A stretch of 7,665 bases of DNA. Origin: Marinospirillum sp. GTDB lineage: Bacteria > Pseudomonadota > Gammaproteobacteria > Pseudomonadales > Halomonadaceae. Each line of letters opens with the position of its first letter. Within the stretch, counting starts at the first letter, position 1. The DNA is taken from contig SKIX01000057.1 in NCBI GenBank assembly GCA_007116195.1, positions 1 to 7,665 of the forward strand, read 5' to 3'. Shown one piece after another: positions 1 to 5,512 of the stretch. A model generated the notes under the pieces. It was not told the DNA's origin. It did no database searches and saw nothing but the letters and a program-made list of their open reading frames with translations. The position numbers and the translations under genes are program-made.

Positions 1-301
1 CACCCAAAGCCTGCTGAAGCCTCAGTATAACCTGTCGGTAGGGGTTCACTATTTAGCCGGTTTGCTAGAAAGTTTTCAGCAAGACCCTATTCTTGCCGCT
101 GCAGCTTATAATGCTGGCCCTCGCCATGCCAACCGCTGGCTAGAAGCTCATGGTGGTGAGGTTAACCCGCTTTGGGTCGAGCAGATCACTTTTGCCGAAA
201 CCCGAGATTATGTAAAAAGCCTAGTCGCTTTTCGCGAAGTCTATGCCTGGCTCTTACAAGAGCAGGATCAACGAAATACTCGAGTGGCCTATGTTCCCTA
301 A
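1..301 (+). CDS. slt: Soluble lytic murein transglycosylase, C-terminal part (5' end outside the window)
   Basis: This is the last 99 codons of an Slt70-type lytic transglycosylase; the first complete codon starts at base 2 and the stop is TAA at 299-301. Such enzymes act in the periplasm, cleaving the MurNAc-GlcNAc bond of peptidoglycan to leave 1,6-anhydro-MurNAc ends. Seen here are the end of the lysozyme-like SLT fold, with AAYNAGP at about visible residues 34-40 and a following Arg-Trp, then the C-terminal ITFAETRDYVKSL segment. That segment matches the IPFSETRGYVKN segment of E. coli Slt and separates this protein from short MltC/MltE-type enzymes. The catalytic glutamate, the signal peptide and the helical ring domain would lie upstream, so activity cannot be judged. 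The end overlaps trmJ by 11 bases in another frame, which suggests coupled translation. Family assignment is firm; the exact subfamily is likely but rests on the tail alone. Confidence 0.87.
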   Translation, partial: TQSLLKPQYNLSVGVHYLAGLLESFQQDPILAAAAYNAGPRHANRWLEAHGGEVNPLWVEQITFAETRDYVKSLVAFREVYAWLLQEQDQRNTRVAYVP

Positions 302-1028
302 AATACGTGTTGTGCTGGTACAAACCTTCCATCCAGGCAATCTAGGCTCAGCGGCGCGAGCCATGAAAACCATGGGGCTGGAGCGGCTGTATCTGGTCAA
401 TCCGGTCAGTTTTCCTGATCCTGAAGCCGAGCGTATGGCTGCAGGGGCAACGGATCTTTTAGAGCAAGCCGTGGTGACAGATCAACTCGCAAAAGCTGTG
501 AGCGACTGTCACCTGGTGATTGGTGCCAGTGCACGTTTGCGCAACCAACCCTTAATTGAGCTAACACCCAGACAGCTCGGCACCGAGGTTGTCCAACAGT
601 CTCAACAGCAAGAGGTCGCGCTAGTCTTTGGCCGTGAACGCACAGGACTACACAATGAAGAGCTCGCCTGCTGCACACATCAGGTGGCTATCCCTGGCAA
701 CCCTGACTACTCCATTCTTAATCTGGCCCAAGCAGTCCAAGTGCTGAGCTACGAGATTTTTCAAGCCAGCCTGGTTGCCGAACCACTCAAGGCTGCAGCT
801 ACCCGTGAGTATCCCAGTCAAGAAGCAGTCCAAGGGTTTGAAGCTCACCTGGCCGAAGCCTTGGATGCCTGCGGGATGCTTCACGGTGGCTCATCCAAAG
901 CCGTGGCCAGGTTAAGTAAGCTATTTCGGCGTGCACGACCCGACACCCAAGAGCTAGGCTTGCTCCGGTCAATGATCAGTCGCTTAGAAAAACAAGGCAA
1001 GGCGCTTAAACAGCACCAGCCTCACTGA
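291..1028 (+). CDS. trmJ: tRNA (cytidine/uridine-32-2'-O)-methyltransferase TrmJ
   Basis: SAM-dependent methyltransferase of the SPOUT (TrmH-like) class that puts a 2'-O-methyl on nucleotide 32 of the tRNA anticodon loop, in the cytoplasm as a dimer. The product has 245 residues, against 246 in E. coli. Motif 1, NLGSAARAMKTMG (17-29), includes the catalytic-type Arg23. Motif 2, LVFGRERTGLHNEE (111-124), and motif 3, from about 135 to 150 with the LNLAQAVQ core, build the trefoil-knot SAM site. A helical C-terminal extension (about 175-235, with LFRRARPDTQEL) is typical of TrmJ rather than TrmL or TrmH. The frame is open back to an ATG at 243, but the ATG at 291 is chosen because MFPKIRVVLVQT aligns with the family N-terminus; the extra 16 residues would match nothing known. 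Only a weak GAG precedes the start, so coupling to the overlapping transglycosylase gene is likely. The 3' end overlaps a convergent small gene by 7 bases. Confidence 0.95.
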   Translation: MFPKIRVVLVQTFHPGNLGSAARAMKTMGLERLYLVNPVSFPDPEAERMAAGATDLLEQAVVTDQLAKAVSDCHLVIGASARLRNQPLIELTPRQLGTEVVQQSQQQEVALVFGRERTGLHNEELACCTHQVAIPGNPDYSILNLAQAVQVLSYEIFQASLVAEPLKAAATREYPSQEAVQGFEAHLAEALDACGMLHGGSSKAVARLSKLFRRARPDTQELGLLRSMISRLEKQGKALKQHQPH

Positions 1029-1231
1029 AGCTCAATCGACACCACACGCTCTTCACCAAATCGGCTTAAAGCACTGGCTACCGCAGAGTCTATAGCGACC
1101 CCGCCGGGGCACAGCATGGTACAGCGACCCTGCACCATTTCGATACGGTAAATGGTGGCCTTATCACGGCCTGGGTACTTCTCAGCCAAGTTTTTAAGCA
1201 GGGCTTGCTTTTTTTGCTCATCAACTAACAT
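1022..1231 (-). CDS. Small protein of unknown function (69 residues)
   Basis: I do not recognise this family. The frame runs from an ATG (complement of 1229-1231) to TGA (complement of 1022-1024). The protein is soluble, with no signal peptide or membrane segment. It has a charged N-terminal helix (about 4-18), a middle part with GRCTMLCPGG (35-44, Cys37 and Cys41 as CxxxC), and an ending that looks like a small alpha/beta fold (about 45-67). It starts 12 bases after the stop of the diguanylate cyclase gene on the same strand, so it is probably the third gene of that transcript. No good Shine-Dalgarno is visible, and translational coupling to the cyclase would be needed. Codon choice resembles the neighbours. 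The last 7 bases overlap the convergent trmJ. A chance open frame is possible but less likely given length, spacing and codon use. Confidence 0.65.
   Translation of the reverse strand: MLVDEQKKQALLKNLAEKYPGRDKATIYRIEMVQGRCTMLCPGGVAIDSAVASALSRFGEERVVSIELQ
1196..1215 (+). terminator. Possible weak intrinsic terminator for trmJ, inside the opposing small gene
   Basis: AAGCA (1196-1200) and TGCTT (1206-1210) form a perfect 5-base-pair stem with a 5-base loop, and the T-run continues to 1215. It lies about 170 bases past the trmJ stop and reads correctly only on the plus strand. The stem is short and has just two GC pairs, so it may be chance. It falls in codons 6-12 of the minus-strand 69-residue gene, whose lysine codons alone could explain the T-run. 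Confidence 0.3.
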
Positions 1232-1243
1232 GCAATTGATCGC

Positions 1244-2533
1244 TCAGGCTAGGGGGAAGGGTTTTTGTAGGGTCACAACACGATTGCGCCCTTCAGCTTT
1301 TGCGCGATACAAGGCGGTATCAACACGCTGGGTCAAGTCGTCACTGGTTTCATTGGCAATATACTCTGCCACTCCTAGGCTAGCTGTCAATTGATCTAAC
1401 TTTGGAAAATCGGCCTGAGCAATAGACTCTCTAAAACTGTCCGCTAGCTGACAGGCTCGGTTTAACGAAGTTTCCGGCAGCAACAGCATGAACTCTTCAC
1501 CACCCCAGCGGCAAACGCTATCATTCTTGCGTACTCGCTGCCTGGCCAGCTCAGCGACCTGCACCAACACCTGATCACCAACATCATGTCCATAGGTATC
1601 ATTAACCTGCTTAAAATGATCCAGGTCGAACATCACTAAAGAAAAACGAGTTTGATAACGTCGCGAGCGCTCTATCTCTTTTTCCAATAAATCATAGAAA
1701 ATATGGCGGTTATAGAGACCAGTAAGCTGGTCATGATAGGCCAGCTCCTGCAGCTCTTTTTCTAAGCGTTTACGCTCAGAAATATTTCTAAAAGTGACAA
1801 CACCACCAAAAACCTGACCCAGTTCTTGCCATAAGGGTGTCGCATAAATCTCAACGGCAAAACCTGTCCCATCTTTGCGCCAAAACCAGTCTTCATCCCA
1901 GTTTTGAATAGAAACTCCCTGGTTAATGACCTTATAAATAGGGCAGTCCTCTTCTGGGTAGGGTCTACAATCTACATGGGTATGATGAGTCACCGCATGA
2001 CTACTTTTGCCCAACAACTCCTGTTCACTGCTATAACCCAACATGCGCAGGGCCGCTGGATTGATAAAGGTAAAACGGCCTTGAGGATCAACACCAAACA
2101 CCCCTTCACCAATATTATTCAGCAGAGTCCGGCTAAAGTGCTCTTCTTCCCGCCGCTGGCTAACATCACGTTGAATTGAAATATAGTGGGTCACCTGACC
2201 ATCAGCAGCACGCACCGGGGCGATATTCCACTCAACCAGGTAGGGGCTGCCATCTTTGCGATAATTAACATTGGAGCCTTTAAAGTTTTCGCCGCCTTTT
2301 AGACTGGCGGTCAAACGATCCAGTTCTTTCCGGTTAGTCAGCTCACCTTGCAGAATACGTGGACTCTGGCCTTTCACCTCCGACAACTGATAGCCTGTCA
2401 TCTGAGTAAAAGCCTGGTTTATATAGAGAATACGTGGGCCTGGCTGATCCAGGCAGGCATCCGTAACCAGGATAGGGTTAGAAGCTTGATCCAAAGCAAG
2501 CAGTAAATAGGCAGGGGTTTGAGCGAGAGGCAT
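1244..2533 (-). CDS. Diguanylate cyclase with two PAS domains (PAS-PAS-GGDEF)
   Basis: Makes cyclic di-GMP from two GTP in the cytoplasm; the 429-residue product has no membrane segment. PAS1 (about 8-126) is LOV-like, with GQSPRILQG (55-63) and NYRKDGSP (90-97), but has Pro58 where light-sensing LOV domains have the flavin-binding cysteine. PAS2 (about 132-254) carries a His/Cys-rich stretch, HHTHVDC (183-189) with Cys197. The GGDEF domain (about 262-423) has the metal-binding FDLDHFKQVNDTYGHDVGD region (302-320) and the active-site GGEEF at 344-348. An inhibitory-site RxxD (R335-D338) sits exactly five residues before it, so catalysis and product feedback both look intact. There is no EAL domain. 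The start ATG (complement of 2531-2533) is supported by AAGGAA five bases upstream. It follows the hybrid kinase gene by 51 bases, and the 69-residue gene follows after 12. The signal sensed by the PAS domains is unknown. Confidence 0.95.
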   Translation of the reverse strand: MPLAQTPAYLLLALDQASNPILVTDACLDQPGPRILYINQAFTQMTGYQLSEVKGQSPRILQGELTNRKELDRLTASLKGGENFKGSNVNYRKDGSPYLVEWNIAPVRAADGQVTHYISIQRDVSQRREEEHFSRTLLNNIGEGVFGVDPQGRFTFINPAALRMLGYSSEQELLGKSSHAVTHHTHVDCRPYPEEDCPIYKVINQGVSIQNWDEDWFWRKDGTGFAVEIYATPLWQELGQVFGGVVTFRNISERKRLEKELQELAYHDQLTGLYNRHIFYDLLEKEIERSRRYQTRFSLVMFDLDHFKQVNDTYGHDVGDQVLVQVAELARQRVRKNDSVCRWGGEEFMLLLPETSLNRACQLADSFRESIAQADFPKLDQLTASLGVAEYIANETSDDLTQRVDTALYRAKAEGRNRVVTLQKPFPLA

Positions 2534-2538
2534 GAACG

Positions 2539-2544
2539 TTCCTT
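2539..2544 (-). promoter_or_regulatory. Ribosome binding site of the diguanylate cyclase gene
   Basis: On the minus strand AAGGAA lies five bases before the ATG whose complement is 2531-2533. This close match to the Shine-Dalgarno sequence fixes the cyclase start and shows that the gene can be translated independently of the kinase gene upstream. Confidence 0.8.
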
Positions 2545-2552
2545 GAAAAGTA

Positions 2553-2578
2553 ACCAGCTTTTATATCATACCAGCTTT
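2553..2578 (-). promoter_or_regulatory. Candidate internal promoter with a 9-base direct repeat before the cyclase gene
   Basis: The 51-base gap between kinase and cyclase genes contains AAAGCTGGT twice on the minus strand (plus-strand ACCAGCTTT at 2553-2561 and 2570-2578), with a 17-base period. Between and partly inside the copies is TGGTATGAT (complement of 2565-2573), an extended -10 element one base off TGnTATAAT. No good -35 is seen, which extended -10 promoters can tolerate. The repeat could be a site for a regulator, or a chance duplication. Either way the cyclase and the 69-residue gene may be expressed partly apart from the kinase. Confidence 0.35.
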
Positions 2579-2584
2579 GAGCAC

Positions 2585-5191
2585 TTACGCACTCAAGGTC
2601 TGCTGGATAACCCTTGCCAGCTGGTTAAGATCGAGCGGCTTGGGTAAGTAAGCAGCAAAACCTGCTTGCTCAATAGCGGCTAAACGCTGCTCCGAGGTTG
2701 CTGCCGAAACAGCTACGACCGGCAGCTGCTGGGTTAAAGGCTGACGTTGCAAGAGTTGATAAGCGTCCAGGCCATTCATGCCTGGTAGATCAAGATCCAT
2801 TAAAATTAAATCAGGCGGCTCGGCCACAGCCAGCTCTAGCCCCTGTTCAGCAGAGCTAGCCACCTCTAGCTGATATTCAGGGTGCTCCTTAACAAAGGCT
2901 GTTAAGAGTCGTTGATTAGCGGGGTTATCTTCGATATACAGCAGCTTTTTACTGGCCCTTACCCCAGTCAAGGTATTGACCTCGCCACTGGCTTGAATCG
3001 CAGCGCTGGTCAAAGGCAGAGTAAACCAAAAACAACTACCCACCCCTGGCTGACTGGTTACGCCTAAATCACCACCCATCACCTCAACCAGCTCACGAGT
3101 TAACGCCAAACCAACACCCGTCCCTTCTATACCTGAATTCTCAGCGCCCAAGCGATTAAAGGGTTCAAAAAGCAGTTCCTGCTGTTCGGCTTCGATTCCT
3201 ATGCCTGTATCTTCTACTTCGACTTTTAAATAGGGTGTCTCCGGCAGGAAACGCAGCTGAACCTGTCCCTGCTCAGAGTTATATTTGATGGCATTCGTCA
3301 TTAGGTTAATGAGTACCTGTTTACAGCGCGTAAAGTCGCCCAGCACCCAGGTGCTTTCAGGCAAGCACTCAATCACCTTTATTTGCACAGCATACTGCTC
3401 GGCTATAGGCTGCAGGCTTTCCACGACTTCTTCTGCCGCCTCTTGCAAGCACATAGGCTCAAGCGACAGGTTAATGCGACCGGCTTCAATTTTCGCCAAG
3501 TCCAACACATCATTAATTAGAGTCAACAGATGCTGGCCACTGGTATAAATTTGCTTAACCTGCCGCTGTTGCCGAGGCGTTAAAGGCTGTTTGCCAGACT
3601 GCAATAACTGCGCAAACCCAAGAATGGCATTCATGGGGGTGCGCAGTTCATGGCTCATAGACGAGAGAAAATCACTTTTAGCTTTGCTGGCTTGCTCTGC
3701 GGCTTCCTTGGCAAAACGCAGCTCCTGGCTAATCTGCTCCTTCTCTTGCATTTGGCGATACAAGCGGATTAACAGCACACAAGTGCTGGTAAAGGGCTGC
3801 AACCATTCAGCCAATTCAGGCGTATAATCCTGTTCACCATTGGCGATGGCATACATGCCAATAACTTCACCTTGGTCACAAATCGGTACCCCCATGTAGC
3901 GATGCAAGGCGGGATGACCAGGCGGCAAGTGGTTGCTGCGCTGACTTGTTTGCATGGTATTGTCGATGATCAGCTTACCCTGCGAAAAAACTTGGCCAAT
4001 CAAGGTATCTGGATTGGTCAAGAACATATTCCCTTCGACCAGCTTCTCCATCAACAACTTGGATTCTTCGCTCCAAGACAAGTCGGTAATAGCATGAATT
4101 TTCAGTGCAGGCTGCTTATCCTGCAAGAGCACTTCGCCTATAAAAGCATAATCACTACCGGTCAGCTCGCGTAAGGCCTCCATTAGAAACGCCCAGAGCC
4201 GATCCTGAGAAATCAAGGCTTGGTAGTCTGTCATGCCTTGATGCAGGATTTTTAACAACCCCCTTTCTTGCTGTTCTGCAAGACGGGCTGCCCGAATATC
4301 ACGCAAGTCAGATAAAATGCCAATAAACTGTCGACCTTCACATGCATGGTTGCTGGATACCTCACTAACCGCAAGGTGTATCGGCAGCTCCTGCCCCTCC
4401 CGCGTTAGTGCTTGTACCTCACGCCCCTGACCTATAATGCGCGGCTCGCCACCGGATAAATAGTGATGTAGATAGCCATCATGTTCCTGCGCCCAACGCG
4501 AAGGCATGATTTTATTAACTTTTTCTCCTATTAGCTCGTCAGCAGAATAGCCTAAAAGCTGTAAGGCAAAAGGGTTCACCTCTTGAATGACGCCTTCAGC
4601 ATTAATGCGCAGAATACCCGCAGCGGCTGAGTCTACAATGGCTCGATAGCGTGCTCGATTGACCTCTACTTCACGCTTTTCCTGCAACACGGCTCGCCTT
4701 TGTTGATGCAGGCGGATGAGTTCTTCAACCTGCTGCCCCAAGTCAAGTAAAAGGTCTAAATCCTGCTCGCTAAAGCTACGCGGCTGAGTATCCATAAGAC
4801 AAAGAGTACCCAAGGGCAAACCCGGCTCTATACTTAAAGGCACACCGGCATAAAAAAGGACTTTTTGCTCACCCGTTACCCAAGGGCTGGTATTAAACAG
4901 AGGGTCAGCCAAACAGTTTTCCACCACCAAAGGCTTACCCAAATAAATAACCTGGGTACAAAAAGAGCCCTCACGATCTGTTTGACAAAGATTAAGACCC
5001 TGAGCCGACTTAAACCACTGCCGCTGGCGGTCGACCAAAGAAACCAAAACAGTTGAAACCTTAAATAGCTTGCGCGTTAAACGAGTTATGCGATCAAAGG
5101 CGGTGTCAGCTTCGGTATCCAAAAGCTCCAGGGTATGTAAATGAGCAAGGCGCTCTGCTTCATTCGCTGGTAGCAAAGAATCTCTAGTCAT
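2585..5191 (-). CDS. Soluble hybrid sensor histidine kinase (GAF-PAS-GAF-HisKA-HATPase-receiver)
   Basis: Cytoplasmic 868-residue hybrid kinase without membrane segments, so it senses an internal or diffusible signal. GAF1 (about 20-160) is the common N-terminal type, with FDRITRLTRKLF and the LVDRQRQWFKS stretch. PAS (about 178-303) follows a coiled coil. GAF2 (about 325-475) has PPGHPALHRYMGVP and ends in a coiled coil (about 476-505). The HisKA H-box SHELRTP (513-519) gives His514 as phosphoacceptor. The ATPase domain shows the N-box (about 626-638, TNAIKYN), DTGIGI (661-666) and GTGVGL (690-695). The receiver (about 748-866) has acidic Glu754/Asp755, phosphoacceptor Asp799, Ser829 in the Thr/Ser switch position and Lys851, all the residues needed. 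No HPt or output domain follows, so a separate HPt partner, or control of His514 by the receiver, is expected. The ATG (complement of 5189-5191) has GGAG nine bases upstream. It is the first gene of the minus-strand cluster. The ligand is unknown. Confidence 0.95.
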   Translation of the reverse strand: MTRDSLLPANEAERLAHLHTLELLDTEADTAFDRITRLTRKLFKVSTVLVSLVDRQRQWFKSAQGLNLCQTDREGSFCTQVIYLGKPLVVENCLADPLFNTSPWVTGEQKVLFYAGVPLSIEPGLPLGTLCLMDTQPRSFSEQDLDLLLDLGQQVEELIRLHQQRRAVLQEKREVEVNRARYRAIVDSAAAGILRINAEGVIQEVNPFALQLLGYSADELIGEKVNKIMPSRWAQEHDGYLHHYLSGGEPRIIGQGREVQALTREGQELPIHLAVSEVSSNHACEGRQFIGILSDLRDIRAARLAEQQERGLLKILHQGMTDYQALISQDRLWAFLMEALRELTGSDYAFIGEVLLQDKQPALKIHAITDLSWSEESKLLMEKLVEGNMFLTNPDTLIGQVFSQGKLIIDNTMQTSQRSNHLPPGHPALHRYMGVPICDQGEVIGMYAIANGEQDYTPELAEWLQPFTSTCVLLIRLYRQMQEKEQISQELRFAKEAAEQASKAKSDFLSSMSHELRTPMNAILGFAQLLQSGKQPLTPRQQRQVKQIYTSGQHLLTLINDVLDLAKIEAGRINLSLEPMCLQEAAEEVVESLQPIAEQYAVQIKVIECLPESTWVLGDFTRCKQVLINLMTNAIKYNSEQGQVQLRFLPETPYLKVEVEDTGIGIEAEQQELLFEPFNRLGAENSGIEGTGVGLALTRELVEVMGGDLGVTSQPGVGSCFWFTLPLTSAAIQASGEVNTLTGVRASKKLLYIEDNPANQRLLTAFVKEHPEYQLEVASSAEQGLELAVAEPPDLILMDLDLPGMNGLDAYQLLQRQPLTQQLPVVAVSAATSEQRLAAIEQAGFAAYLPKPLDLNQLARVIQQTLSA

Positions 5192-5312
5192 CAGCCCGGT
5201 CTCCAGGTTAGGCAGGTCTTTTTAACTTGGCTTTTACAGTGACTAAGCCCCGCCTTCACAAGCCAGGCTCCATTAGAGATAGAGTTTACCACTCATTACT
5301 AGGGCAGGTTGC

Positions 5313-5341
5313 TTTACACCAGTTTCCATCCCAAGTGCCAA
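5313..5341 (-). promoter_or_regulatory. Candidate sigma-70 promoter of the hybrid kinase operon
   Basis: Read on the minus strand, TTGGCA (complement of 5336-5341, five of six bases of the -35 consensus) is followed after 17 bases by TGTAAA (complement of 5313-5318, four of six of the -10 consensus). Transcription would start near 5306, leaving a leader of roughly 115 bases. The same bases also resemble a sigma-54 site: TTGGCAC at 5335-5341, then ATGGA at the right distance (5325-5329). However, the essential GC of the -12 box is GG here, so sigma-70 is preferred. A second, weaker pair, TTGTGA-N17-TGTAAA, lies closer to the gene. Confidence 0.4.
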
Positions 5342-5375
5342 CCTCAATAGCTAAGCTGATAAACACTTTGTTTGC

Positions 5376-5405
5376 TTTACCTTCAGCCTAAAAATCCACT
5401 ATATT
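5376..5405 (+). promoter_or_regulatory. Candidate sigma-70 promoter of the chemoreceptor gene
   Basis: TTTACC (5376-5381, four of six) and TATATT (5400-5405, five of six) are separated by 18 bases in an AT-rich stretch, about 108 bases before the GTG start. The -10 is good, the -35 moderate and the spacer one base longer than ideal. It competes with the flagellar-type candidates downstream. Confidence 0.4.
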
Positions 5406-5422
5406 TTATTTGTAAACAACTC

Positions 5423-5481
5423 TAAAGAATTTGAGAAGTCAGGCACTTAACCTGTAAACTCAAAGTAGCCTTTTTGGATAG
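5423..5481 (+). promoter_or_regulatory. Possible flagellar sigma-28 (FliA) promoter-like sequences before the chemoreceptor
   Basis: Chemoreceptors are often transcribed by FliA, whose consensus is TAAAGTTT-N11-GCCGATAA. Two partial matches occur at correct spacing. TAAAGAAT (5423-5430) with GGCACTTA (5442-5449) agrees at 10 of 16 positions but lacks the GATA core. TAAACTCA (5455-5462) with TTGGATAG (5474-5481) keeps the TAAA and GATA cores but little else. Neither is strong, and only one, if any, would be used. Confidence 0.22.
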
Positions 5482-5501
5482 ATAAAAACAAATCAGGAAA
5501 C

Positions 5502-5507
5502 AAGGAG
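5502..5507 (+). promoter_or_regulatory. Ribosome binding site of the chemoreceptor gene
   Basis: AAGGAG is a near-perfect Shine-Dalgarno placed five bases before GTG at 5513. It decides for the GTG start over the in-frame ATG at 5537, which has no such site in front of it. Confidence 0.85.
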
Positions 5508-5512
5508 CTCAA

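Larger units (their letters stand above)
5192..5512. other. Divergent intergenic control region between kinase and chemoreceptor genes
   Basis: This stretch of 321 bases has no convincing coding frame. It separates two genes that point away from each other and so must hold the start signals of both. The half near the chemoreceptor is AT-rich (about 5370-5500) and contains the plus-strand candidates listed separately. The half near the kinase holds the minus-strand candidates. A 9-base palindrome with a central base, AGCCAGGCT (5260-5268), could be an operator half, but it is short and unsupported otherwise. No terminator, repeat array or RNA gene is apparent. Confidence 0.7.

Noticed and set aside
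243..290. Longer trmJ with the upstream in-frame ATG at 243
   Set aside because: The extra 16 residues match nothing in the family, while the product from 291 begins exactly where E. coli TrmJ does.
1208..1214. A AAA AAG heptamer in frame in the 69-residue gene, as in programmed -1 frameshifting of dnaX
   Set aside because: The -1 frame meets a stop after a few codons, the nearby hairpin starts inside the heptamer without a spacer, and lysine codons explain the A-run.
3872..4174. Open frame of 100 codons on the plus strand, antisense to the kinase
   Set aside because: It lies fully within the GAF2-coding part of a well-supported gene, has no family likeness and looks like a shadow frame. 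The same holds for the other antisense frames inside the kinase, cyclase, trmJ and chemoreceptor genes.
5325..5341. Sigma-54 promoter for the kinase gene (TTGGCAC-N5-ATGGA)
   Set aside because: The -24 box is good, but the essential GC of the -12 box is GG. A sigma-70 pair with a 17-base spacer uses the same bases.
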